From Flavobacteriales bacterium (GTDB lineage: Bacteria; Bacteroidota; Bacteroidia; Flavobacteriales_F; PHOS-HE28), in NCBI GenBank assembly GCA_020635675.1, contig JACJZJ010000001.1:372001-436000 (forward strand): a stretch of 64,000 nucleotides of DNA, given 5' to 3'. The notes below the pieces were generated by a model, which was not told where the DNA came from, searched no databases, and was given only the letters and a program-made list of their open reading frames with translations. Within the stretch, counting starts at the first letter, position 1, and each line of letters starts with the position of its first letter. The position numbers and the translations under genes were made by a program. This document shows positions 8,166 through 16,440 of the stretch, in pieces.

Positions 8166-9688
8166 TGCATCTCGAAACCTTCGATCTCCGGCTGGCGGTA
8201 ACGCCACAGTTTCTGCAGGGCCTTCAGCTCAAGAGGGCGGGCATAGGTGCGGGTCCTATAGCGCGGTGCGGCCAACGTGCGCATGATCCGCCGCTGCAAT
8301 GGCGCCAGCTTGATATCACTGATCGTCGGGAATCGACCGTTCAGCACCGTCTCGAAATCACGGATCCGATCCACGGCCCGTGGCGTAAGCCAGGGGGTCA
8401 GCGGGTTCTTGCGCAGGTCGAACTTCGCCCAGACCGGGTCGAGCCAGTCCGTGAGGTGTTCGGGAAAGGCGAACCCGGCCGCCTTCACCTGCTCGAACAG
8501 CGCGCTACCCTCGGTGGGCACCGGGCTGTAGACGTAGATGATGATCTCGGTGGCCGGGTTCACTTCCTTCACCTTGCGGATGAACGCGATATCCCGATCG
8601 ATCTGTTCCAGCACCTGCTTCTCGGTGGCCGCGGGGAAGCCGAGCACGAACGAGTATTCCGGGATGATGTCGTGCCGGGCCATGCGATCGGCGAACCGCA
8701 GGATCTGCTCTCCGGACTGTGTGCCGCCCTTGTCCATGCGCGCGAGCTGCTCGTCATCGCCGCTCTCGGCCCCGAAGAAGATCATGCGGCAACCCGCCCG
8801 GCGCATCAGCGCAAGATGTTCATCGCTGTACTTGTCGATGGTGTCGATGCGTCCCTCGCCCCACCATTGCATGCCCTCGTCGAGCATCAGCTCGCTGAAG
8901 GCGACCGTGCGCTTCTCGCTGACGAAGAAATTGTTGTCGTGGAATTCGATCGCGTCGCCGCCCCAGCGCTCCTTCAACATCCGGATGTCGCGATGGATGC
9001 GTTCCGCGTTGACGCCTTTCCAACGCGCGTTGTAGATCGGCACCACGGCACAGAACGAACAGGTGAACGGGCATCCGAAACTGCTGTGGTAGGCGATGGT
9101 GCGTTTCCCCAGGAACGTACGGCCGAGATAGTTCGATAGCGGATAGTGTTGGTCGAGCAGGTCGTACGGAAGGTCGGGCAGCGCGTCCATGTCGGGGATC
9201 GGCGTCCGACGGTTGCGCACGATACGGCCCTCGCTCTTATGGATCAAATTGGGGATATCGTCCAGCGATCCACCTTGCTCCGATCGCTCCAACAGGAGGG
9301 GGAAGGTCTCGTCGGCCGGTCCGTCGATCACGAAGTCGACCCAACCGCTCTCAAGCACGGCGCGGTGCTGGTTGGCGGCGAAGTAACCTCCCCAGATGGT
9401 GTGGATCTGCGGGAAACGCGCACGCACTTTCCGCGCGATCGGAATGGCCTGTTCCAACTGCGGGCCGGGCATGGCGGTGGTGCCGAAGTGGCCGAAGTCG
9501 CCGGATGCCAGATGATGTTCGATCACGGACCAGGGATCCTGTTCCATGTTGCCGTCCACCAAGGCCACCGCACGGTGGGCGTGGATGCTTGCCGCGACCT
9601 GCAGGATCGAGTTGGGGATCCGGTGCTTGTGTCTGGCGCTGCGCGGGTTGAACAGGACGACACCCCTATGGTCCTTGGTCGCGGGCAT
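8162..9688 (-). CDS. B12-binding-domain radical SAM protein
   Basis: 508 residues. The N-terminal ~160 residues look like a cobalamin-binding Rossmann domain, though the canonical DxHxxG base-off His motif is not seen; HIWGG-like and DFVIDGPADETF segments are typical. The radical SAM core begins with the [4Fe-4S] ligand motif CPFTCSFC (Cys206, 210, 213). The family includes class B methylases and ring-forming or lipid-modifying enzymes. A ~100-residue C-terminal extension is rich in basic residues. It is the first gene of a three-gene operon. The nearby plus-strand gene at 9747 diverges from it, but no clear minus-strand -7 box was found in the 58-nt gap. Confidence 0.88.
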   Translation of the reverse strand: MPATKDHRGVVLFNPRSARHKHRIPNSILQVAASIHAHRAVALVDGNMEQDPWSVIEHHLASGDFGHFGTTAMPGPQLEQAIPIARKVRARFPQIHTIWGGYFAANQHRAVLESGWVDFVIDGPADETFPLLLERSEQGGSLDDIPNLIHKSEGRIVRNRRTPIPDMDALPDLPYDLLDQHYPLSNYLGRTFLGKRTIAYHSSFGCPFTCSFCAVVPIYNARWKGVNAERIHRDIRMLKERWGGDAIEFHDNNFFVSEKRTVAFSELMLDEGMQWWGEGRIDTIDKYSDEHLALMRRAGCRMIFFGAESGDDEQLARMDKGGTQSGEQILRFADRMARHDIIPEYSFVLGFPAATEKQVLEQIDRDIAFIRKVKEVNPATEIIIYVYSPVPTEGSALFEQVKAAGFAFPEHLTDWLDPVWAKFDLRKNPLTPWLTPRAVDRIRDFETVLNGRFPTISDIKLAPLQRRIMRTLAAPRYRTRTYARPLELKALQKLWRYRQPEIEGFEMQ

Positions 9689-9733
9689 GGGAGGGGCGGG
9701 AAGTTAACGCGATGGGCCCCCTTTTGAGGGAGC

Positions 9734-9741
9734 TATATTTG
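9734..9741 (+). promoter_or_regulatory. -7 box TATATTTG directly before the start codon
   Basis: A perfect TAnnTTTG, followed by CCGCC and then the ATG at 9747, only 5 nt from the box. If the usual Bacteroidota spacing holds, transcription starts at or next to the ATG, giving a leaderless mRNA. No good -33 TTG is visible. Confidence 0.6.
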
Positions 9742-9746
9742 CCGCC

Positions 9747-10067
9747 ATGTTCGCGAACCGTCATCAACGCGGCACGGCTGTCCTGCTGCTTGCGCTGATG
9801 ATGCTGGTGGTGGCCCCACGCAAGCTGTTCCACCACTGCGCACCGGAGCATCTTGTATTATCCACCCCGACGACCGGGGCCCAGATCAATGCGGACGATC
9901 ACTGCCCGATCTGTGACGCCATAACACCGGTATTCGAGGGTGCGGTCGCCTGGTCAGCTGTTCCGGTCATCGTTCCCGTGGTCCACTTGCGGACAGCGCC
10001 GGTGACCACTGTGCGGACGACGGTCGCGTTCGTTCCGCCCCTGCGTGGACCGCCGGCGCTTGTCTGA
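9747..10067 (+). CDS. Small exported Cys/His protein upstream of TonB receptor
   Basis: 106 residues. A signal-anchor or signal peptide (about 8-23, LLLALMMLVV) is followed by FHHC (28-31), a central HCPICD motif and a C-terminal LRGPPA. The spaced H-x-C, C-x-x-C and PP elements resemble small Bacteroidota exported proteins (HYC_CC_PP or DUF2946-like) found beside TonB-dependent transporters for metals; I make that link by pattern only. It is 171 nt upstream of the receptor on the same strand, with no terminator or convincing second promoter between, so co-transcription is likely. A metal-binding or sensing role is plausible but unproven. Confidence 0.65.
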   Translation: MFANRHQRGTAVLLLALMMLVVAPRKLFHHCAPEHLVLSTPTTGAQINADDHCPICDAITPVFEGAVAWSAVPVIVPVVHLRTAPVTTVRTTVAFVPPLRGPPALV

Positions 10068-10238
10068 TCGCGCCGTCCCCATCCCCTGTGCGGGGAGCCT
10101 ATTTCCCTGATCAGGTCCGGTCCGTCCGGCGCACCCGCGCTTGAATGCCTTCGAGCGCGCCTTCTCTCTCGATCGTTCATTTTCCTACGGATCGATGATC
10201 GCGCGATATCCACGCGGCCCGGTCCAAGAACAGCGCAT

Positions 10239-12749
10239 ATGAAGTACCTGTTCCATTTCATGACCACCATGCTTTGCTGTGTGGTGGTCCTTCAGTCCAA
10301 AGCGGCCGTTGTGGGGAAGACCTCCCTCTCCGGCACGATCACGGAAAAAGCCACCGGACAGCCTGTCCCGGGCGCGGAGGTATATATCCCGGACCTCCAC
10401 CTGGGTGCCATCTCACAGATGGACGGCACTTACCGGATCGACGACCTGCCTGCGGCCAAATTGTTGGTCCGTATTAGCATGGTGGGATACAGCACCGTCA
10501 CGCGCACGGTCGACCTGGCCATGACGCAGACCCTCGATGTCGCGTTGGAACCGTCCGTCACCGAGATCGGGGAAGTGGTGGTCACCGGCACATCCAAGGC
10601 CACGGCCCTGCGGCGCGATCCGGTGCCCACCGTGCTGGTCGGCCGCCAGGTGTTGGAACAGAACACGGCCACCAACGCCATCGATGCGTTGCGCAAAGTG
10701 CCGGGCGTTTCCACGTTGACCACCGGGCCGAACGTCTCCAAACCTTACATCCGCGGGCTTGGATACAACCGTGTGCTGACGCTGTTCGACGGCGTGCGGC
10801 AGGAGGGCCAGCAATGGGGCGATGAGCATGGCGTGGAGATCGACCAGTTCCTGATCGATCGCATCGAGGTCGTGAAGGGGCCGGCCAGTTTGATGTACGG
10901 CTCGGACGCGCTGGCCGGCGTGGTGAACCTCCTTCCCGCACCGACCGCTCCCAAAGGCACGGTGAGGGGCAGCGTGCTGGGCGACTATCAGATGAACAAC
11001 AAGCAGATCGCCGGATCCGTCGCGCTGGATGGGAATAACAACGGCTTCGTCTGGGGACTGCGCGGATCGCACAAGCAGGCCGCGGACTACCAGAACAGGG
11101 ATGATGGTCGCGTGTTCGGAACCAAGTTCAACGAGAACGACCTGAACGTCTACGGGGGGGTGGACCGCTCCTGGGGCTTCGCGCACCTGGACTTCGGGCT
11201 CTACGACAACAAGCAGGAGATCCCCGATGGGAGCCGCGACTCCACCAGTCGACGGTTCACCGCGCCGATCACCGAGGCGGACACCGTGCGCAGGATCGTG
11301 CCCGACGATGAGCTGAGCTCCTACGCCATCGGCACGGTCCACCAACGCGTGCTGTACTACCGGCTCTATTCCACCAACAATTTCATCTTGGGCAGGCAGA
11401 GCATCGGCCTACTTCTGGCCTACCAGCAGAGTGCACGCCGGGAGTTCAGCCACCCGACCTATCCGGACCTGCCGGGACTCTATCTCATCCTGAAGACCTT
11501 TTCCTACGACCTGAAATACCACCTGCCCGAGTTCAAGCTCTGGGCGTTGACCGTTGGTGCGAACGGCATGGTGCAGGACAATGACGCGGCCAAAGGCACC
11601 GAGATGGTGATCCCTTCCTACAAGGACCTGGACGTGGGACCGTTCATCCATGTGCGGCGTCCATTCGGCAAGGTCGACCTCTCCGGAGGCATCCGGTACG
11701 ACATCCGCAGGTTCCGCAATGAGGACATGTACACACGCCCCGATCCCACCACCGGCTTTGACATGGCGACGGACGCCAACAATGGTGATACCACGGTGGT
11801 GAAGCAGTTCGATGCCTACGACCATACGTTCACCGGTATGAGCGGCAGTCTGGGCCTGGCCTACAACATGAACGACCGGCTCACCCTCAAGGCGAACATC
11901 GCCCGGGGGTACCGGGCGCCGAACGCGGCCGAGATCTCAGCCAAGGGCGTGCATCCCGGCACCGGTTTCGAGCAGCTCGGCAACGCGAACTTCGAGCCGG
12001 AGTTCAACCTCCAGGAGGACGTTGGTGCCTACTACGCCGGTACGCACGTCTCGTTCAGCATCGAGCTGTTCAACAATGTCATCAGCAACTACATCTACAA
12101 CGAGAAGCTGCTCAGCACCAATGGTGGTGATTCGCTCTTCACCCAGGATGGCGAGGACTACGAGGTGTTCAAGTTCAGACAGACGAGAGCACAGCTCTAC
12201 GGTGGCGAACTGAGCATCGACATCCACCCGCACCCCTGGGACTGGCTGCACTTCGAGAACTCCCTTTCATACATCAATGCAGAGAACCTCGGCGGCAACG
12301 GCGCGGAGATCACCGACAGCACGAAATATCTGCCGTTCATTCCACCAATGCACACCAATAGCGAGCTGCGGGCAGACCTGCGCAAGCGTGTCGGGCCGTT
12401 CTCCAACGTGTTCATCAAGGTGGGCATGCAGGTGTACGCGGACCAGGACCACTACTATGGGGCCTATGGCACCGAGACGTTCACGCCGGGGTACACGCTC
12501 TTCGACGCCGGAGTGGGCGGCGATGTGGTGGACAAGGAGGGCAATGTGCTCTTCAAGCTGAGCATCCTGGGGTCGAACATCACGGATGTGGCGTATCAGT
12601 CGAACATGAGCCGTTCGAAGTACATGGACGACTATCCGGTGAACGGGACGGGCAGGAGCGGGATCTATGAGATGGGTCGGAACATCACGTTCAAGGTGGT
12701 GGTCCCGTTCACCCTGCGGCGGCCGACGACGAAGCCCGCAACGCCATGA
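10239..12749 (+). CDS. TonB-dependent outer-membrane receptor with carboxypeptidase-like N-terminal domain
   Basis: 836 residues. Signal peptide 1-25; a CarboxypepD_reg-like beta-sandwich follows (about 29-115, SGTITEKATGQPVPGAEVYI), common in Bacteroidota receptors. The plug domain (about 130-235) contains NAIDALRKVPGV, IRGLGYNRVLTLFDGVRQEGQ and the conserved RIEVVKGPASLMYGSDALAGVVN. The remainder is a 22-strand barrel ending in a hydrophobic strand. It is a single-protein receptor without a SusD partner, so it more likely imports metals, siderophores or vitamins than glycans. The small HCPIC protein upstream favours a metal. Its stop is 7 nt from the convergent PPC gene and no terminator lies between them. 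Confidence 0.93.
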   Translation: MKYLFHFMTTMLCCVVVLQSKAAVVGKTSLSGTITEKATGQPVPGAEVYIPDLHLGAISQMDGTYRIDDLPAAKLLVRISMVGYSTVTRTVDLAMTQTLDVALEPSVTEIGEVVVTGTSKATALRRDPVPTVLVGRQVLEQNTATNAIDALRKVPGVSTLTTGPNVSKPYIRGLGYNRVLTLFDGVRQEGQQWGDEHGVEIDQFLIDRIEVVKGPASLMYGSDALAGVVNLLPAPTAPKGTVRGSVLGDYQMNNKQIAGSVALDGNNNGFVWGLRGSHKQAADYQNRDDGRVFGTKFNENDLNVYGGVDRSWGFAHLDFGLYDNKQEIPDGSRDSTSRRFTAPITEADTVRRIVPDDELSSYAIGTVHQRVLYYRLYSTNNFILGRQSIGLLLAYQQSARREFSHPTYPDLPGLYLILKTFSYDLKYHLPEFKLWALTVGANGMVQDNDAAKGTEMVIPSYKDLDVGPFIHVRRPFGKVDLSGGIRYDIRRFRNEDMYTRPDPTTGFDMATDANNGDTTVVKQFDAYDHTFTGMSGSLGLAYNMNDRLTLKANIARGYRAPNAAEISAKGVHPGTGFEQLGNANFEPEFNLQEDVGAYYAGTHVSFSIELFNNVISNYIYNEKLLSTNGGDSLFTQDGEDYEVFKFRQTRAQLYGGELSIDIHPHPWDWLHFENSLSYINAENLGGNGAEITDSTKYLPFIPPMHTNSELRADLRKRVGPFSNVFIKVGMQVYADQDHYYGAYGTETFTPGYTLFDAGVGGDVVDKEGNVLFKLSILGSNITDVAYQSNMSRSKYMDDYPVNGTGRSGIYEMGRNITFKVVVPFTLRRPTTKPATP

Positions 12750-12756
12750 CCGCGGC

Positions 12757-13182
12757 TCAGGGTCCGATCGTCTGCGGGTCCAGCTCCTTGTAGCCGGTCG
12801 ACGGATCGACGGTGCGCAGGAAGCGGACCCCGCCGATCTCCTGCACGATGAGCTCGAGCGTGGTGCGCACGGTACATCCCATCATGAGATGGCCGCCGCG
12901 CATCGCGCCGTCGGCGTCGGCGATGCTGAGATGAACGTGGATCCCGTGCTTGGAGAGGGTGCCGCTCAACGCGCAGATCTCCAGGTCGCCGTCGGTCACA
13001 TTCCCTTCCTCGCGTCCGGCGAACCGGATCACGGCCCTGGACAGGCTGCCCACCGCGCTGACGATCGCGGCGGCCTCGATGCCCTGGGTGGTCGCCCATT
13101 GTTCCAATCGCTCACGCACGTCCTCGCCCGGTGTCAAGCGCAGCACGTGGAGCTGGTAGGGGCGTCCCTTGAGGTGGATCAA
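12757..13182 (-). CDS. PPC-domain (DUF296) putative DNA-binding protein, TTG start
   Basis: 141 residues from a TTG at 13182 that overlaps the purE stop as TTGA. This gives a protein starting IHLKGRPYQLHVLRLTPGEDV, the expected N-terminus of a single PPC/DUF296 domain, whereas the longer open frame to 13404 merely runs through purE. Family features are the ExL..W A-x-x-x-GI-x-A-A segment, SAVGSLSRAVIRFA, a His-rich HGIHVHLSIAD and GGHLMMGC. Members bind DNA or act as trimeric metal-binding proteins; the role here is unknown. Third gene of purK-purE-PPC. Confidence 0.82.
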   Translation of the reverse strand: MIHLKGRPYQLHVLRLTPGEDVRERLEQWATTQGIEAAAIVSAVGSLSRAVIRFAGREEGNVTDGDLEICALSGTLSKHGIHVHLSIADADGAMRGGHLMMGCTVRTTLELIVQEIGGVRFLRTVDPSTGYKELDPQTIGP

Positions 13183-13682
13183 CGGTCGAAGGTGTTCGGG
13201 AAATGCTGCCGCAATGCCTCGATGCCCTCCTTCACCTTCTCGCCCAAGGCGGCCTTGTAGTTGTCCAGGCGGCCGGCCAGCGCCTGGTCCGAAGCGCCGA
13301 TGATCTGAGCGGCCAGGATCCCGGCGTTCAGGGCGCCGTTCACGGCCACCGTGGCTACCGGCACACCGGCCGGCATCTGCACGATGCTGAGCAGTGAGTC
13401 CCACCCGTCGATGGAATTGCGGCTGCGCACCGGCACACCGATAACCGGCAGGGAGGTGAGCGATGCGACCATCCCGGGCAGGTGTGCCGCACCACCGGCA
13501 CCGGCGATGATCGCCTTGAGGCCGCGTTCCCTTCCGGTACGTGCATAGTCGACCATGCGTTGTGGCGTCCGGTGCGCGCTCACCACCGTGAGCTCGAAGG
13601 GCACGTCCAATTCCTTCAGTACATCCGCCGCTTCGCGCATCACTTCCAGATCGCTGCGGCTGCCCATGATGATGCCGACCAT
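13179..13682 (-). CDS. purE: N5-carboxyaminoimidazole ribonucleotide mutase
   Basis: 167 residues from the ATG at 13682 (a TTG at 13715 would add 11 residues inside the end of purK). It moves the carboxylate of N5-CAIR to give CAIR in purine synthesis. Class I PurE signatures are MGSRSDLEVM, VVSAHRTPQRM, IAGAGGAAHLPGM and the SIVQMPAGVPVATVAV stretch that shapes the active site of the octamer. It follows purK by 13 nt, matching the two-step pathway, and its stop overlaps the PPC gene. Confidence 0.95.
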   Translation of the reverse strand: MVGIIMGSRSDLEVMREAADVLKELDVPFELTVVSAHRTPQRMVDYARTGRERGLKAIIAGAGGAAHLPGMVASLTSLPVIGVPVRSRNSIDGWDSLLSIVQMPAGVPVATVAVNGALNAGILAAQIIGASDQALAGRLDNYKAALGEKVKEGIEALRQHFPNTFDR

Positions 13683-13695
13683 GTTCTTGTCGTGT

Positions 13696-14856
13696 TCAGG
13701 TGTTGGACCGTGCAACGGTCGAAGTGTTGGCGGGTGTCACGCGGGCGTAGTGCTTGACCTTTTCGATCGTGCGGTCCAGCGTGGCATCGTCCGGCGCGAG
13801 CGTCGTGACGTGCCCCATCTTCCGGCCGGTGCGGGTCTGTCGCTTGCCGTACAGGTGCGGATAGGTGGCGGGCATGCCGAGCAGTTCGTGCATGCCGGAC
13901 AAGGTCGGTTCGCCCGATCCTCCCTCGCCCACCAGGTTGATCATAGCGGCGTGCGCGCGAAGCGTGGTGTCGCCCAGGGGCATGCCGAGATAGAGCCGGA
14001 GCAGCTGATCGAACTGGCTGCTCATGCAGGCCTCGATGGTGTGATGTCCGCTGTTGTGCGCCCGTGGTGCCGTCTCGTTCACCCACAGCTGGTGGTCGGT
14101 GGTGAGGAACAGCTCCACGGCATACAGCCCGGGTGCGGCGAAGGCGTTCGCCACGGTCCGTGCCAGTTCGATGGCACCATCCCGCGTGGGCTTGTCGATG
14201 CGCGCCGGGGCCCGCAGATGATCCACCAGGTTGAACCGCGGATCGAAGACCATTTCCACCGGATCATAGCAGACGGTGTTCCCAGCGTCATCACGCACGA
14301 CGAGCACGGCGAGCTCCATACGGATGGCGGCCTGCTTTTCCAGGACGGATGGACCAGGAAAAGCCCTTTCGACATCCTGTGTGGAAGCGATCGGCATCAC
14401 GCCGCGCCCGTCATATCCGCCGGTCCGCGATTTCAGGAAGGCGGGCAGCATGTCGGCGTGTTCGGTGATCGCATCCGGACCGTCGATCAGGGTGAACGGT
14501 GCGGTAGGGATGCCGTGGTCGCGGTAGAAGGATTTTTGCCGGCCCTTGTCCTGGATGATGCGCAATACGGATGGATCGGGGATCACGCGCTTGCCCATGG
14601 CCTGGAGGGTCTCGAGGGCTTCAATGTTTACGTGCTCGATCTCGATACCCACCACGTCGGCATCGCGAGCGAACGAGAGGACCGTGGCCTTCTCATCGAA
14701 ACGACCTTGAACGAACCGCGTGGCGATGGGAGAACAGGGCGCCTGTGCGTCGGGATCGAGCACGTGCACCGGGACATCGTAGCGGAGGGCGTTCTCGATG
14801 AACATCCGGCCCAGCTGGCCGCCTCCAAGGATCGCGATCACCGGTCCGTTGGGCAC
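13696..14856 (-). CDS. purK: 5-(carboxyamino)imidazole ribonucleotide synthase
   Basis: 386 residues from a GTG at 14856. It uses ATP and bicarbonate to carboxylate AIR, feeding PurE. ATP-grasp features are ILGGGQLGRMF at the N-terminus, the DKGRQKSFYRDHGIP hinge, KSRTGGYDGRGV ATP loop, the EL-A-V-L-V strand and NETAPRAHNSGHHTIEA metal-binding segment. A TATCTTTG box ends only 4 nt before the GTG, so the mRNA may be leaderless. First gene of purK-purE-PPC. Confidence 0.95.
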   Translation of the reverse strand: MPNGPVIAILGGGQLGRMFIENALRYDVPVHVLDPDAQAPCSPIATRFVQGRFDEKATVLSFARDADVVGIEIEHVNIEALETLQAMGKRVIPDPSVLRIIQDKGRQKSFYRDHGIPTAPFTLIDGPDAITEHADMLPAFLKSRTGGYDGRGVMPIASTQDVERAFPGPSVLEKQAAIRMELAVLVVRDDAGNTVCYDPVEMVFDPRFNLVDHLRAPARIDKPTRDGAIELARTVANAFAAPGLYAVELFLTTDHQLWVNETAPRAHNSGHHTIEACMSSQFDQLLRLYLGMPLGDTTLRAHAAMINLVGEGGSGEPTLSGMHELLGMPATYPHLYGKRQTRTGRKMGHVTTLAPDDATLDRTIEKVKHYARVTPANTSTVARSNT

Positions 14857-14860
14857 GCCC

Positions 14861-14868
14861 CAAAGATA
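14861..14868 (-). promoter_or_regulatory. -7 box TATCTTTG of purK operon
   Basis: A perfect TAnnTTTG, 4 nt before the GTG at 14856. It sits in the 31-nt gap to the upstream barrel-protein gene, giving the pur genes their own promoter. Confidence 0.6.
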
Positions 14869-14887
14869 GCCGAGCGTGCCCGCGCGC

Positions 14888-15508
14888 TCAGTGCCGCCGG
14901 GCGTATTGTTTCCGGAACTGGACGAAACGGTACCCGACCGTGAACTGCAGGGTCCGGTTGTAGGGGAAATAGGTGTCGTCGTCCGCCAGGATGGCCGTCA
15001 AGCCGTTGTAATAGCGCAGGGTCAGGTCCCATCCACTGAGCAGATCGACCCCGACACCGCCCACGAGACCGAGGTCCCAGTCCGCATAGGACGAGGTGTT
15101 CGCCCGGGTGCCATCCTTTTCGTCCTTGGTCCAGGCCGAAAGCAGACGTCCGGCCTGACCACCCAACTGCAGGTTGAACGTGTTGCTGAGGAAGAACTTC
15201 ACCTTGAGCGGGATCTGCACGTAAAGCTGGCGTTCCACCGCGCGCAGGTCGGTCTCTCCGATGCTGTACGATGAACCCTGGTAGGAGACGAGGACCTCGG
15301 GCTGCAATTCGATGCGCGGTGAGATGCCCAGTGGAAAATAGAGACCTGCCACGGCCCCTGGGACCGGTCGGAATTGCCGGAGCTCGGACCGGGCCGTACT
15401 ACCCAGCACACCCGCCTTGAAGCCGATGCCCGATCGCTGGGCGTGAAGGGCGGGAGCGGACCAGATGATCGTGAAGAGCAGGGCGATGATCGGACGCAGT
15501 GCACGCAT
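14888..15508 (-). CDS. Outer-membrane beta-barrel protein (PorT/OmpX-like size)
   Basis: 206 residues from the ATG at 15508. The longer open frame (to 15715) adds a basic, non-hydrophobic stretch that is unlikely to be real. Signal peptide about 1-24 (ALLFTIIWSAPALHAQ), then alternating beta strands (GIGFKAGVLGS, VPGAVAGLYFPLGI, ELQPEVLVSYQG, YVQIPLKVKFFL) and a final aromatic strand QFTVGYRFVQF. This is the usual small Bacteroidota outer-membrane beta-barrel family. Function unknown. No clear -7 box; the 120 nt upstream hold no gene. Confidence 0.8.
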   Translation of the reverse strand: MRALRPIIALLFTIIWSAPALHAQRSGIGFKAGVLGSTARSELRQFRPVPGAVAGLYFPLGISPRIELQPEVLVSYQGSSYSIGETDLRAVERQLYVQIPLKVKFFLSNTFNLQLGGQAGRLLSAWTKDEKDGTRANTSSYADWDLGLVGGVGVDLLSGWDLTLRYYNGLTAILADDDTYFPYNRTLQFTVGYRFVQFRKQYARRH

Positions 15509-15630
15509 GTGCGGTCGCGGGTTCTTCTTTGCTGGCTTTACGCGACAAGACCCTCGCGTGTTCCATGGAACGCGCTGGATCCGACCATGTCCGGGCTTGC
15601 GTCGACAAAGTGGCCGTGAACGACGCTGGA

Positions 15631-16440
15631 TCAACGGTGTGGACGGCGCAGCACCAACAGGTAGTGGTCGCCCCAGCGGCGCAGCAATGGCCATCGGCAA
15701 CTGCGTTCCTCCCACCGTTCGAGAGTGCGGACCAGACCGGGATGCCGGCGCGCGAAAGGAAGCAGATGCGGCGGGGGGACCAGTGCCGAAAGGGCCATCA
15801 ACTCAAGTCGCACATATCCGGGGAGGTGCCTTTGGACCGCTTGCGGATCATGGTAGTGACAGGTGAACGGAACGCCCTCGATGTTCGCCGTTGCGCCACC
15901 CTTGTACCTGCGACGGAGAGCCAATTGGAAGTTGCCGCGGAACAGTTCGATCCATTCCCAAAGAGAGTTCCTGGGCATGATCACCAGCGAACAGGTGCCG
16001 CCCGGACGGAGCAGGGCATCGATGTTGTGCATCACGCCGCTCAGGTCGGGAATGCAGTTCAATCCACCGAAATCGGAGAACACATGGTCGAAGTCGTGTC
16101 CTGCGAACATTCCCAGCTGCGCGAACGGAACGTCCGCGATGGAAATGTCCAGATCGGGGCGCAACGCTTTCTTGTGGCGCATCGCCTCGAGCATGCCCGG
16201 GGCCTGGTCCGTGGCCGTGACATGGAGTCCCTTCTCCGCGAAAAAGAACGCATCGATCCCCGTGCCCGCATTGATCTCCAGGAGGCGCTCCCCGGGCGCA
16301 TAGAGCGCCATGACACGCTGTCGCACGCGTTCACGCACCCAGGTGATGAGCTCGTTCTCCTCATCCAGCGCGTCGAATACGGGCGCCTGCCTGCTGAACG
16401 CCTCGCGCGCGGGATCGGACCTCGTCGGGATCGGGTTCAT
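15631..16440 (-). CDS. Class I SAM-dependent methyltransferase
   Basis: 269 residues from the ATG at 16440, which overlaps the upstream radical SAM stop as ATGA. SAM-site motif LLEINAGTGIDAFFFAEKG, then TATDQAPGMLEAM and SDFGGLNCI, as in UbiE/Coq5-like small-molecule methylases. The C-terminal half is hydrophobic and basic (ELFRGNFQLALRRR and a W/R-rich end), suggesting membrane association and perhaps a lipid-like substrate. Third gene of a nucleotidyltransferase-radical SAM-methyltransferase operon. Confidence 0.85.
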   Translation of the reverse strand: MNPIPTRSDPAREAFSRQAPVFDALDEENELITWVRERVRQRVMALYAPGERLLEINAGTGIDAFFFAEKGLHVTATDQAPGMLEAMRHKKALRPDLDISIADVPFAQLGMFAGHDFDHVFSDFGGLNCIPDLSGVMHNIDALLRPGGTCSLVIMPRNSLWEWIELFRGNFQLALRRRYKGGATANIEGVPFTCHYHDPQAVQRHLPGYVRLELMALSALVPPPHLLPFARRHPGLVRTLERWEERSCRWPLLRRWGDHYLLVLRRPHR

